A DNA stretch of 64,000 bases from Aliiruegeria haliotis (GTDB taxonomy: Bacteria; Pseudomonadota; Alphaproteobacteria; Rhodobacterales; Rhodobacteraceae): NCBI RefSeq assembly GCF_003003255.1, contig NZ_PVTD01000002.1:186001-250000 (forward strand). Reading direction: 5' to 3'. Position numbers and translations under genes: made by a program. Positions 9,848 through 18,850 of this stretch are shown piece after piece; the first letter of the stretch is position 1; every line of letters starts with the position of its first letter. The notes under the pieces are model-generated. The model was not told the origin of the DNA, ran no database searches, and saw nothing but the letters and a program-made list of their open reading frames with translations.

Positions 9848-10360
9848 CTACCCCCTCGCGGGCAGGTATCGCGACAGATCGTTGAAAAGGTCAAGCCGTT
9901 CCTCCCGAGAGAGGAAGGCGCCGATCTCAACTTCGCGCCCGGCCCCGCGCAGCGTGACGTAGTTTGGCACCGGACCGCTGGTGTCATGAATCTTCACTTC
10001 GACCCAATGCGGGTTGGCCTCCCAATCCTGGGTTGCCCGGTGCGGCATGTGGCGCTCCAGGTGGACCCGGTCATGCCAGATGCGCAGTTCCTCCAGCACC
10101 TCACCGTCGCGGTAGCTTTTTTGAATCGCCCAATAGAGCAGAGCCAGCGTCCCCATCAGAAAGGGCAGCAGCCCCCAGAGCACTGGCGACCCTAGCGCGG
10201 GATAAAGCGGCACCAGCAGCAGCAGGAACGTCATGGCGATGAAGAACACGAAGCCCCTCTTCGGCAGCGACCGGTGCGGCCAGAGGTGCAACTCCCGCAG
10301 CGGCGGGTCGATCTGGTCCGGTTCGGCGCAGGGATCTGGGTCGATCCACTCGTAGGGCAT
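9848..10360 (-). CDS. DUF2244 domain membrane protein
   Basis: A 170-residue integral membrane protein matching DUF2244. The N-terminal part has SLPKRGFVFFIAMTF, then two close membrane helices (about residues 38-82) and a cytoplasmic beta-rich tail with the family pattern LRIWHDRVHLERHMP, followed near residue 120 by HWVEVKIHD. In alphaproteobacteria these proteins are usually encoded near cytochrome oxidase or envelope genes. The molecular role is not established. It is the first gene of a two-gene unit with the glycosyltransferase downstream, separated by 4 bases. Confidence 0.8.
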   Translation of the reverse strand: MPYEWIDPDPCAEPDQIDPPLRELHLWPHRSLPKRGFVFFIAMTFLLLLVPLYPALGSPVLWGLLPFLMGTLALLYWAIQKSYRDGEVLEELRIWHDRVHLERHMPHRATQDWEANPHWVEVKIHDTSGPVPNYVTLRGAGREVEIGAFLSREERLDLFNDLSRYLPARG

Positions 10361-10757
10361 GGGCGGTCGGTCCGTGGGGTTTCAGGTCCCGCAGATGTAG
10401 CGTGTTTCACACGCACAGGGGAGAGAAAGGCGCACTTCGGGCCGGCAACGGTTTGCCCCCCATCAGCGTGCCACCGGATGTAGCTTCGGCTTCCACCGCG
10501 ATCCTTCCCTTGCCCCGCGCCAGACTACCCCAAGATACTTCTGTATCTCACCTCCCCACACCTTCGATACCGCGATAGAGTGATCCGCAGGCTCCGGCCC
10601 ACGGGCGTGCCAGCCGCCGCCGTGCATGGGCGTACCCTACCCCGCACGCCTCTCCGACCAACTGCCTCAGACCACTCCACCCGACGCTCCGCACTCCCGC
10701 TTGACGGGGTGCCTCACGCCCCATAGGTTGCCGCCGATTTGCCCGCAGGAGTCGCAC
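10361..10757. other. divergent intergenic region upstream of carA
   Basis: The 397 bases separate the divergent DUF2244 and carA genes and must carry both promoters. An open frame continues upstream of carA to 10626, but similarity and the ribosome site place the carA start at 10758. No gene or strong hairpin is supported here. Confidence 0.5.
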
Positions 10758-11915
10758 ATGTCCCAACCCACCCCCACCGCGTGCCTCGCGCTTGCCGATG
10801 GCACCCTCTTCTACGGATACGGTTTCGGGGCCACTGGGCGACGCGTGGCGGAGCTCTGCTTCAACACCGCAATGACGGGCTACCAGGAAATCATGACGGA
10901 TCCGTCCTATGCCGGACAGATCGTGACCTTCACCTTCCCTCACGTGGGCAACGTGGGCGTCAACCCTGAGGACGATGAGACCGGGGACCCGGTGGCCGAG
11001 GGGATGGTGGTCAAGTGGGATCCCACCGAACCATCAAACTGGCGCGCGGCCGAAAACCTCAAGCCCTGGCTGGAGCGGCGCGGCCGCGTCGGCATCGGCG
11101 GGATCGATACCCGCCGCCTGACCCGCGCAATCCGGCAGCAGGGCGCCCCGCATGTCGCCATCGAGCACAACCCGGAGGGGGTCTTCGACATCGAGGCGCT
11201 GGTAGAAGAGGCACGCGGATTCTCCGGACTGGTCGGGCTGGACCTGGCCAAGGTGGTGACCTGTGCGCAATCCTACCGCTGGGACGAGAAACGCTGGGCC
11301 TGGCCGGACGGCTACACCCGTCAGCAGGCCCCGTCCCACAAGGTCGTTGCGCTCGATTTCGGCGCCAAGCGCAACATCCTGCGCTGTCTGGCCTCTGCCG
11401 GCTGTGACGTGACCGTTCTGCCGGCCACCGCAACCGCCGAAGAGGTGCTGGCGCATTCTCCTGACGGGATCTTCCTGTCCAACGGCCCCGGCGATCCGGA
11501 AGCCACTGGTGAATACGCGGTACCGATGATCCGCGAGATCCTGGACACCACCGAGCTGCCCGTCTTCGGCATCTGCCTTGGTCACCAGATGCTGGCCCTG
11601 GCGCTTGGTGCGCGGACCATCAAGATGAACCACGGCCACCATGGCGCGAACCATCCCGTGAAGGACCTGGAAACCGGCAAGGTCGAGATCACCTCGATGA
11701 ACCATGGATTCACGGTGGACAGCCAGTCGCTGCCCGCGGGCGTCAAGGAAACGCATGTCTCTCTATTCGACGGGTCGAACTGCGGCATCCGCATGTCCGA
11801 ACGCCCGGTCTTTTCCGTGCAATACCACCCGGAGGCCAGCCCCGGCCCGCAGGACAGCTACTACCTTTTCGAACGCTTCGCAGCCGCGATGACCGCCCGT
11901 TCCGAGGCCGCCTGA
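10758..11915 (+). CDS. carA: carbamoyl-phosphate synthase small subunit
   Basis: CarA hydrolyses glutamine and channels ammonia to the large subunit CarB, giving carbamoyl phosphate for arginine and pyrimidine synthesis. The 385-residue protein has the N-terminal CPSase small-chain domain (LADGTLFYGYGFGA; FNTAMTGYQEIMTDPSY) and a C-terminal class I amidotransferase. There GICLGHQ supplies the nucleophile C273 and YHPEAS supplies H357 and E359. LSNGPGDPE is the oxyanion-side motif. The start at 10758 follows GCAGGAG at 10745-10751. carB is not in the window, a common arrangement in this group. Confidence 0.97.
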   Translation: MSQPTPTACLALADGTLFYGYGFGATGRRVAELCFNTAMTGYQEIMTDPSYAGQIVTFTFPHVGNVGVNPEDDETGDPVAEGMVVKWDPTEPSNWRAAENLKPWLERRGRVGIGGIDTRRLTRAIRQQGAPHVAIEHNPEGVFDIEALVEEARGFSGLVGLDLAKVVTCAQSYRWDEKRWAWPDGYTRQQAPSHKVVALDFGAKRNILRCLASAGCDVTVLPATATAEEVLAHSPDGIFLSNGPGDPEATGEYAVPMIREILDTTELPVFGICLGHQMLALALGARTIKMNHGHHGANHPVKDLETGKVEITSMNHGFTVDSQSLPAGVKETHVSLFDGSNCGIRMSERPVFSVQYHPEASPGPQDSYYLFERFAAAMTARSEAA

Positions 11916-12106
11916 CGGTCCACGCCGCAGGCACATCGACACGCGTTGTGCTCGGTGGCCCCGGCAGGACCGCCCCCTGGGCGTGCAACCGCGCCGCAAA
12001 ACGGCCGCACCCGCAGCAGATCACCGCAGGCCCGCGCTTGGTTAACACCCTGTTAACCGAGACCTTTCCACAGTCAGGGCGGAAGTGCCCCGATTCTGTG
12101 TGTTCG

Positions 12107-14080
12107 ATGACTGCCCCAACCCGAGTGTTACGGCCTGCGCGTATCGCCTCCCTGAGCTCCCTTGGGGGCGTGCGGGTCGTGTCCGGTCAGCCGGCTCGTG
12201 TTATCGAGGGGGACGCCCCGGACCGGAAACTCCTTGGTCAACGCCTGCTGGAAAGTCGCCGCGTCGAGCCTGGCAACATGGTCAAGGCGCTGGCCATGCA
12301 GGCGCGTCAGGATGCCCGGCTCGGAGATATCCTGCTGTCCAACGGCATGATCTCCGAAGGCGCGCTGATGAAGACGCTGTCGGAGCAATGGGGCACCGAG
12401 GTGATAGACCTCGACACACGTGCCCCCGATGCGCGGATGATCGACAGCTACGGCGCGGTCCGCTGCCTGCGTGACGGTTTGGTTCCCTGGCAACGGGCTG
12501 GCTCGACCGTGATCGTCGCCACCTCCCGCCCGGAGAAGTTCGCCAACCATCGCCCGTCGCTGGAGGCGGAATTCGGCTCTGTCACCATGGCGCTCTGCAC
12601 AGAGGGGGCCCTGCACCGCTCCGTCTGTGCTCTGCGCAATCCGGCGCTGGCTGCCCGGGCCGAACACCTGGTGCCACCCGACCTCTCCTGCCGCCGTTGG
12701 CGGGGTGGCGTCTCCGAGAAACTGATCGCGGCAGCCTGTATTGCTGCCCTTGTGCTGGCACTGCTGTTTCCGGTCCCGGTTTTCTCGGCCTTGGCAATCT
12801 GGGCGGTTGTGACCCTTGGGGCCACCCTTGCTTTGAAAACCGGCGCCCTCGTGGTCGCCTTGCGTCGCGCCGCTCTTGGGCGCGGGACCTTTCACACACA
12901 ACGCGAGTCCGGCCCGACGATTGCACGATTGCCGACGGTCTCTGTCATGGTGCCGCTTTTCAAGGAAGAGGACGTCGCCGGCAGGCTGGTCAAGCGTCTG
13001 TCCCGCCTTGCCTATCCCAAGGAGTTGATGGACATCCTGTTGGTGGTGGAGGAGACCGACAAACAGACGCAGGACGTGCTGGCCGCAACCGAGCTTCCCC
13101 GCTGGATGCGGGTGGTGATCGTCCCCAAGGGCGGCGTGCAGACCAAGCCAAGAGCCCTGAACTACGCGCTGGATTTCTGCCGTGGCCAGATCGTCGGGGT
13201 CTGGGATGCCGAGGATGCGCCGGAGGCCGACCAGCTGCACAAGGTCGTGCGCCGCTTCCACGAGCGCGGCCCGACGGTCGCCTGTCTTCAGGGCGCGCTG
13301 GACTACTACAATGCGCGGACCAACTGGTTGAGCCGTTGCTTCACCATTGAATATGCGAGCTGGTTCCGTGTCGTCCTGCCCGGGCTACAGCGGATGGGGT
13401 TGGCGATGCCGCTTGGCGGAACGACACTCTATTTCCGCCGGGAAGCGCTGGAGAAGATGGGCGGCTGGGACGCCCACAACGTGACCGAGGATGCCGATCT
13501 GGGAATGCGGCTGGTGCGCATGGGCTACCGGACCGAGATGGTCGACACCACGACCCACGAGGAGGCCAACTGCCGGGTCCTGCCCTGGATCAAGCAGCGG
13601 TCGCGATGGCTCAAGGGTTATGCGATGACATGGGCGGTCCACATGCGCGACCCGCGCCAGCTCTGGCAGGATCTGGGGCCATGGCGGTTTCTCGGGTTCC
13701 AGATCCTGTTTCTTGGCACGCTGTCGCAATTCGTGCTGGCGCCAGTCCTGTGGAGCTTCTGGGGGCTTGCCCTCGGCCTCCCGCACCCGCTCGCCGGCGT
13801 CATCCCGGCGCTTCTCTTCTGGCCGATGGTCGCGGTCTTTCTGGGCTCCGAGGTGGTGAACCTGCTGGTCGGAATCCTGGGCGCAAGGGCGGTCAGACGG
13901 GCGCATCTCTTCAAGTGGGTGCCAACGATGCACGCCTATTTCCCACTCGCCGCATTCGCCTCCTACAAGGCGTTCTACGAGATCCTCACCCGGCCCTTCT
14001 ACTGGGACAAGACCTCCCACGGCTTCCATGACGAACACGACGACCTCGCGGCGCGCGCCCAAGACGTCGACGCGGCCTAG
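12107..14080 (+). CDS. membrane glycosyltransferase family 2 with N-terminal MshEN-like domain
   Basis: A 657-residue protein in three parts. Residues 42-65 and 71-94 are two 24-residue copies of the [RL]LGxxL...L...L..Q pattern of the MshEN (T2SSE N-terminal) domain, which binds c-di-GMP in MshE-type ATPases. Residues 205-255 hold two membrane helices. Residues 275-510 are a processive-type GT2 domain with DAEDAPE (368-373), TEDADLG (460-466) and QRSRW (497-501), the D,D,D,QxxRW signature. More helices follow at 525-625. It probably polymerises an exopolysaccharide at the inner membrane. No BcsB-like or exporter partner is adjacent. The stop shares the tetranucleotide CTAG with the convergent GntR gene. 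No strong ribosome site marks the start. Confidence 0.85.
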   Translation: MTAPTRVLRPARIASLSSLGGVRVVSGQPARVIEGDAPDRKLLGQRLLESRRVEPGNMVKALAMQARQDARLGDILLSNGMISEGALMKTLSEQWGTEVIDLDTRAPDARMIDSYGAVRCLRDGLVPWQRAGSTVIVATSRPEKFANHRPSLEAEFGSVTMALCTEGALHRSVCALRNPALAARAEHLVPPDLSCRRWRGGVSEKLIAAACIAALVLALLFPVPVFSALAIWAVVTLGATLALKTGALVVALRRAALGRGTFHTQRESGPTIARLPTVSVMVPLFKEEDVAGRLVKRLSRLAYPKELMDILLVVEETDKQTQDVLAATELPRWMRVVIVPKGGVQTKPRALNYALDFCRGQIVGVWDAEDAPEADQLHKVVRRFHERGPTVACLQGALDYYNARTNWLSRCFTIEYASWFRVVLPGLQRMGLAMPLGGTTLYFRREALEKMGGWDAHNVTEDADLGMRLVRMGYRTEMVDTTTHEEANCRVLPWIKQRSRWLKGYAMTWAVHMRDPRQLWQDLGPWRFLGFQILFLGTLSQFVLAPVLWSFWGLALGLPHPLAGVIPALLFWPMVAVFLGSEVVNLLVGILGARAVRRAHLFKWVPTMHAYFPLAAFASYKAFYEILTRPFYWDKTSHGFHDEHDDLAARAQDVDAA

Positions 14081-14727
14081 AGGCTAACGGGCGCGTCGCT
14101 GTCGAGCGTCAGGCGCTGCACGAAGGCGCTGGAGATATGCTCCTTGAGCGCATCGTAGGCGGCTTCCTCGTCGCGTGCCTTGATCGCGGCGACGATGGCC
14201 TCATGCTGGGCCAGGGCCACCTCGCCCCGCCCCTCCGCTGCCAGCGAGGTGGTCGCCATCAGCGCCATGGAGCGATAGACGAGGTCGAGTTGCTGCACCA
14301 GGAAACGATTGTGGGACGCAAGGTGGATCTGCCGATGAAAGCGCCGGTTCGCCCGCGCAAGGGCAGAGGGATCGCTGACCAGCTTCCGGTCAGCCTCGAT
14401 CAGCGCCTCAAGGACCTGCACTTCTTCCGCGGCGGCGTGCCGTGCGGCGAGGCGGGCGGCCAGACCCTCCAGTTCCGAGCGCACTACGTAGAGCTCTGCC
14501 AACTGGTTGTGATCGAGCGAAGCCACGATCAGGCTGCGCCCGTCGCGGGCCAGCAGCGATTGCGTCTCCAGCCGTTGCAATGCTTCGCGGATCGGCGTGC
14601 GCGACATGCCGAAACGTTCGGCCAGTTCCGATTCGACCAGCCGGTCACCGGGCTTGTAGACGCCGACGTCAATGGCCTCCAGGATCAGGTCATAGGCGTC
14701 CTTCTGCGGGGTCTTTTCGCTCGACAT
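14077..14727 (-). CDS. GntR family transcriptional regulator (FadR/FCD subfamily)
   Basis: A 216-residue repressor-type regulator. Residues 10-70 are the winged helix of the GntR family (YDLILEAIDVGVYKPGDRL; FGMSRTPIREALQRLE). Residues 80-205 are the all-helical FCD ligand-binding domain, with the metal/ligand-coordinating pattern NRRFHRQIHLASHN and a later HEAIVAAIKARD. FCD members bind organic acids, but the ligand here is unknown. The start MSSEKT at 14727 is where family similarity begins; a longer frame would run into the divergent HAD gene. It is divergent from the HAD hydrolase gene, 134 bases apart, so that gene is a candidate target. The stop overlaps the convergent glycosyltransferase stop. 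Confidence 0.9.
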   Translation of the reverse strand: MSSEKTPQKDAYDLILEAIDVGVYKPGDRLVESELAERFGMSRTPIREALQRLETQSLLARDGRSLIVASLDHNQLAELYVVRSELEGLAARLAARHAAAEEVQVLEALIEADRKLVSDPSALARANRRFHRQIHLASHNRFLVQQLDLVYRSMALMATTSLAAEGRGEVALAQHEAIVAAIKARDEEAAYDALKEHISSAFVQRLTLDSDAPVSL

Positions 14728-14861
14728 GGGAATGTCCGTACTGATTGCGCCCCCCACGCTACAAGACGGCATCGGGAAATCAAGGACTTGGCCGACGGAG
14801 CCACCCATGCGTGGCCAGGATGCCGCTTGCCAGCCTAAGCCTGCGCTCCTAGGGTCCGCCC

Positions 14862-15506
14862 ATGGTTGCCGATCGCTTCTCCCATGTCCGCTCCTGGGTC
14901 TTTGACCTCGACAACACGCTCTATCCACCGCAGGCCCGCCTCTTCGACCAGATCGAAGTGCGGATGACGGCATGGGTGATGCGCGAACTCGGCGTCGACC
15001 GCGCCGAGGCGGATCGCCTGCGTCAGGTTTACTGGCGCGACTACGGCACGACGTTGGCCGGGCTGATGCAGGTTCACGGCGTGGATCCGGGACCCTACCT
15101 GACGGAAGTGCACGAGATCGACCTCTCGCACCTCGTCCCCGACCCGGCCCTGGCAGATGGGATTGCAGCGCTTCCCGGACGGCGGATCGTCTACACCAAC
15201 GGCTCCCGCCCCTATGCGGAACGGGTGGTCGCGGCGCGTGGGCTGTCGGACCTCTTCGACGCGATCTACGGCGTCGAACATGCTGATTTCCACCCCAAGC
15301 CGGAGCGTGCGGCCTTCGAGGCGGTCTTTGCTACCGACGGGCTCGACCCCACCTTATCGGCGATGTTCGAAGACGATCCCCGCAATCTGGCGGCGCCGCA
15401 CGACATGGGGATGCGCACGGTCCACGTTTCCGAGGCGCCGGAACCGGCGCCCCATATCCATCACCACACCGACGATCTGGCAGGTTTCCTGGGGCGCCTG
15501 CGCTGA
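14862..15506 (+). CDS. HAD-superfamily pyrimidine 5'-nucleotidase
   Basis: A 214-residue HAD-family phosphatase of the pyrimidine 5'-nucleotidase/SDT1-like subgroup, which dephosphorylates nucleoside monophosphates. Motif I is FDLDNTLYP (nucleophile Asp and general acid Asp near residues 15-17). Motif II is YTNGS, motif III the lysine in HPKPE, and motif IV FEDDPRN. A helical cap lies between motifs I and II. The substrate is inferred from the family and not shown by the sequence. The gene is divergent from the GntR regulator and convergent, 18 bases apart, with the RTX gene. Confidence 0.88.
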   Translation: MVADRFSHVRSWVFDLDNTLYPPQARLFDQIEVRMTAWVMRELGVDRAEADRLRQVYWRDYGTTLAGLMQVHGVDPGPYLTEVHEIDLSHLVPDPALADGIAALPGRRIVYTNGSRPYAERVVAARGLSDLFDAIYGVEHADFHPKPERAAFEAVFATDGLDPTLSAMFEDDPRNLAAPHDMGMRTVHVSEAPEPAPHIHHHTDDLAGFLGRLR

Positions 15507-15524
15507 CCGCCGGAGCCGAACCGA

Positions 15525-16964
15525 TCAGATGAGCTCAATCGCATCCGTGACGGCGGAGAGCCTGTTGATATTGCTGAAGATCAGGATATCGCCGGTATCG
15601 AATTCGAGTGCCTTCTCACCCTCGATCTCGGTTCCGTAGGCGCGCACCACACCGGCCGCGGTCTGGTTCTTGCCGATGTCGAGCGCGGTGCGTTGCAGCT
15701 CGACCGTGTCGAAGGCCTTCTCGAAATCGAGGATCGTGTCGACGCCCGCAGCGAAGACAAAGGTGTCCGATCCCCGCCCGCCCTTCAGATCATCCGAACC
15801 GGCCCCTCCGTCGAGCCGGTCGCCACCGGCACCGCCAATGAGCCTGTCGCCGCCGGGCCCGCCGCTGATCACGTCGCGCCCGAGCCCGCCATTGGCCGTG
15901 TCCGCGCCCTTGCCGCCCGCGAGCGTATCGTTGCCGTCCTGACCATCCAGAATGTCGTTGCCGTTCCCGCCACGAAGCTCGTCGCTGCCGGAGCCGCCAC
16001 GGAGCGTGTCGTTGCCACCGCCGCCGTCGAGCACGTCCGCACCCTTGTCGCCGCGAAGATCGTCGTTGCCGCCCCGGCCAAGAAGCGTGTCGTTGTCAGC
16101 GCCGCCTTCGAGCCGATCGGCGCCCGCGCCACCGTCGAGCCGGTCGTGACCGGAACCGCCCTTGAGCGTGTCGTCGCCAGCGCCCCCCTTGAGGGTATCG
16201 CGCCCACGCCCGCCGTCGAGCGTATCATTGCCGCCGCCACCGAGGAGGAGGTCGTTGCCATTGCCGCCCTTTACGGTATCGCGACCGGCACCGCCGTCGG
16301 CCCTGTCATCCTGGCTGCCGCCGTCGAGCATGTCATTTCCGGCCCCCCCCAGAAGCTTGTCCTTGCCGGCATCGCCAAAAACCATGTCGTTGCCGTCCTG
16401 CCCGTTGACGGTATCCTTGCCCTTGCCACCGCGAACCGTATCGGGCCCGGCGCCGCCACGTACGGTATCATCGCCATTGAAGCCATTCAGGTCGTCCTCG
16501 ATCGACCCACCCTGGATGGTGTCCCTGCCGCTGAAGATGGATCGGTTCAACGCAAGGTTGTCACTGTTGTCGTAGGTCTTGCTGACCCTGAAGAAATCTT
16601 CCGCCTTCAAGTTCAACCCCTTTACCTCGGTCCGGTAGTTGTTGCCGACCTCAAGGTAGCGATTGATTACCCCCACGTAGGGCGTCGACATCCCGTGGCC
16701 TTCGTGGCGCACGGTCCGGTATTTCAAACCCGCGCCGAACCACTGGTCGTCGGGGTTTTCGGCAACCGGGATCGTGGGAATTCCCGGGATATTGGGAAGG
16801 TTGGGCGTGCCCGGAATCTGTCCGCCCGGATCGAACCGGACCTTGAAACCCGATGCCGACATGGCGAAGGGTTCTGCCTTTCCCTGGAAATAAAAGGACG
16901 GAAATCCCGGAACGCCCTTGGATTGCTGGTTCTCGATCGGTCCGCTTGCAATGAAATCAACCAT
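15525..16964 (-). CDS. RTX (hemolysin-type calcium-binding repeat) secreted protein
   Basis: A 479-residue acidic, glycine/aspartate-rich protein, probably a type I secretion substrate. Residues 1-145 lack a signal peptide and have no domain I recognise; they include a Pro-rich stretch near 50-66. Residues 146-400 are about 28 GGxGxDxLx-type nonapeptides that bind calcium and fold as a parallel beta-roll. The tail (401-479) has the [18 protein letters not shown] motif usual in the C-terminal secretion region. No ABC exporter or membrane-fusion gene is adjacent. The start at 16964 has GGAG 7 bases upstream; the upstream open frame contains no similarity. It may be an adhesin or matrix protein. 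Confidence 0.88.
   Translation of the reverse strand: MVDFIASGPIENQQSKGVPGFPSFYFQGKAEPFAMSASGFKVRFDPGGQIPGTPNLPNIPGIPTIPVAENPDDQWFGAGLKYRTVRHEGHGMSTPYVGVINRYLEVGNNYRTEVKGLNLKAEDFFRVSKTYDNSDNLALNRSIFSGRDTIQGGSIEDDLNGFNGDDTVRGGAGPDTVRGGKGKDTVNGQDGNDMVFGDAGKDKLLGGAGNDMLDGGSQDDRADGGAGRDTVKGGNGNDLLLGGGGNDTLDGGRGRDTLKGGAGDDTLKGGSGHDRLDGGAGADRLEGGADNDTLLGRGGNDDLRGDKGADVLDGGGGNDTLRGGSGSDELRGGNGNDILDGQDGNDTLAGGKGADTANGGLGRDVISGGPGGDRLIGGAGGDRLDGGAGSDDLKGGRGSDTFVFAAGVDTILDFEKAFDTVELQRTALDIGKNQTAAGVVRAYGTEIEGEKALEFDTGDILIFSNINRLSAVTDAIELI
15765..16529 (-). repeat. RTX nonapeptide-encoding tandem repeats
   Basis: About 28 degenerate 27-base units encode the GGxGxDxLx nonapeptides of the RTX protein. The repetitive codons also keep other frames open, which produces a long antisense frame. 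Confidence 0.85.
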
Positions 16965-17260
16965 ATCCATGCTCCAACGCTGAATTCTCCGAACGGTACC
17001 CCGCAGCCGCTCCTCGCGGCAAGTCCGCAGACCCCGCATCGCGGTGAATGCCTGGGATGCCATCATTCGGGTGGGAGAAAACCGCTCCGACGCCGGCTGC
17101 GCCGGTCGCGCGCGCGATGAGAGCGCAATGTGAGCCAGCCGCGTGCAGCGCGGGGAAAACCCGACACCTGCGGCATGATGCACCCGACGCAGCCCGGAAA
17201 AATGCGCTATCCTGCGCGGCAAAACACCGATCCGGCAAACGACACCTGGAGAGACCCGAC

Positions 17261-17497
17261 ATGAGCGATGAACACGCCACCCCGACCGAAAGCCTCACCC
17301 CCTATTCCGGCGATCGCGGCTGGAAGGGCCTGGAGCGCAGCGCCGGCGAAGGCGCTTTCTTTGCCATCGTTGCCGCGCTTCTTGTCGTGGCCGTGCTGGC
17401 CGGCGTGACCATGGGCGTGGCCGGTGTTGGTGTCGTCTTTGTCCTCCTGACCTTCGTGTCGCTCGCGGCGCTGGTGCTGATCTCCATCGGGCAATAG
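17261..17497 (+). CDS. small two-helix membrane protein, function unknown
   Basis: A 78-residue protein with a hydrophilic N-terminus (about 30 residues, including [13 protein letters not shown]) and two adjacent membrane segments (about 33-52 and 54-75) separated by a glycine-rich turn. ATG 17261 is preceded by GGAGAG at 17248-17253, and a terminator hairpin follows the stop, which supports a real gene. I recognise no family. It is not the short aa3 oxidase subunit IV, which has a single helix and a different motif. Confidence 0.6.
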   Translation: MSDEHATPTESLTPYSGDRGWKGLERSAGEGAFFAIVAALLVVAVLAGVTMGVAGVGVVFVLLTFVSLAALVLISIGQ

Positions 17498-17504
17498 CCT
17501 GGCC

Positions 17505-17526
17505 CGGTCCCTTGCGGGACCGTTTG
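17505..17526 (+). terminator. terminator after the small membrane protein gene
   Basis: A perfect 7-base-pair stem CGGTCCC/GGGACCG with a TTGC loop, followed by a short T run (17523-17525), 8 bases after the stop. Confidence 0.7.
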
Positions 17527-17581
17527 CCGCTTGTGCAGGGTGGCCGTCCGGCCCTACATCCGGGTGCAGGAGGGTCCTGAC

Positions 17582-18781
17582 ATGGCACGCACCGAAACCG
17601 ACATCCTGATTGCCGGCGGCGGGATCGCCGGCCTCACCGCCGCGCTGACCTTTGGTCGCGCGGGATTTCGCGTTGTGCTGGTCTCCCCCGAGCCGCCGGT
17701 GACGGAGGGCGATGCGGATGGCTCCGACCTGCGCTCCACCGCTTTCCTGCAACCGGCAAAGGTCCTCTTTGAACAGATCGGGCTTTGGGATGACCTCGCG
17801 GGCACGGCAACCCCGCTTAACGTGCTGCGGGTCGTGGACACCGTCGGGTGGCCGCCGCAGATCCGCGACAGCCGGGAGTTTCAGGCAACCGACCTGGGCG
17901 AGAGAAGCTTCGGCTGGAACCTGATGAACTGGCGCGTGCTGCAAGGGTTGGCGCGAACGCTGAACGGGCTCGATAACGTTGTGCTGCGCTTCGGCACATC
18001 CTTCGCGTCGATGGTGGCGCGGGACGCAGGCGCAATCGTTCAACTCAGCAGCGGCGATTCGGTGGCCGCAAAGCTGGTGGTGGCCGCAGACGGGCGCAAT
18101 TCGGCTGTGCGCGAAACCGCCGGGATCGGCGTCAAGACCACGCGCTACGGCCAGAAGACACTGGCCTTCGTGGTCGGGCATTCCAAGCCGCATGCCAATG
18201 TCTCCACCGAGATCTACAACGAGGGCGGCCCCTTCACGCTGGTGCCCCTGCCCGATCTCGATGGTCAACCGGCCTCTGCGGTGGTCTGGATGAACCCGGG
18301 CGCGCGGGCCGAGGAGCTTGCCGCAATGGACTGGGTCGCGTTCGAGGCACGGATGTCCGAGCGGTCCTGCTATATCCTCGGGCCGCTGCACCTGAAGTCG
18401 GAGCGCAGGCTCTGGCCGATCATCAGCCAGCGGGCGGAGCGTCTGGCTGCGCCGCGCGTCGCGGTGATGGCAGAGGCCGCCCATGTGATCCCGCCAATTG
18501 GCGCACAGGGGCTGAACACCTCACTCAACGACCTTGTCCTGCTGCGAGACCTGGCACTGATGGCCGGACGCGAGGGGCTTGGCGGCGACGATATGCTGGA
18601 GCGCTACGACCGCACGCGCGGCGCCGACATCCGCAAGCGGGTCCGCGCGATCGATGCCTTCAACCGCATCACCAGGTCGCCCAACCCACAGGTGCAGATG
18701 CTGCGCCTCGCAGGGATGAAGGCCGCGCATGACCTTGGCGGCTTGCGGCGCGCGATCATGAAGGCCGGGATGGGCCACTAG
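17582..18781 (+). CDS. UbiH/UbiF/COQ6-family FAD-dependent hydroxylase
   Basis: A 399-residue flavoprotein monooxygenase of the family that hydroxylates the ubiquinone ring. The N-terminal Rossmann motif GGGIAGLTAAL (residues 12-22) binds the ADP part of FAD, ADGRNSAVRE is the DG motif, and AEAAHVIPPIGAQGLN is the alphaproteobacterial form of the second FAD motif. The start at 17582 follows AGGAGGG at 17567-17573. Which ring position it modifies cannot be told from sequence, because alphaproteobacterial UbiH/UbiL/UbiM-type enzymes differ in regioselectivity. It stands alone downstream of a terminator. Confidence 0.88.
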   Translation: MARTETDILIAGGGIAGLTAALTFGRAGFRVVLVSPEPPVTEGDADGSDLRSTAFLQPAKVLFEQIGLWDDLAGTATPLNVLRVVDTVGWPPQIRDSREFQATDLGERSFGWNLMNWRVLQGLARTLNGLDNVVLRFGTSFASMVARDAGAIVQLSSGDSVAAKLVVAADGRNSAVRETAGIGVKTTRYGQKTLAFVVGHSKPHANVSTEIYNEGGPFTLVPLPDLDGQPASAVVWMNPGARAEELAAMDWVAFEARMSERSCYILGPLHLKSERRLWPIISQRAERLAAPRVAVMAEAAHVIPPIGAQGLNTSLNDLVLLRDLALMAGREGLGGDDMLERYDRTRGADIRKRVRAIDAFNRITRSPNPQVQMLRLAGMKAAHDLGGLRRAIMKAGMGH

Positions 18782-18850
18782 CGGCACCGGCCGCGCTGCC
18801 ATCGGAGGCGCCTCCCGGAGGATCTCCGGAAGACGGCGTCGCAGTCAGTT

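Noticed and set aside
15693-17120. 475-codon plus-strand frame over the RTX gene
   Set aside because: Its Val/Ala repeats mirror the antisense of the glycine/aspartate RTX codons.
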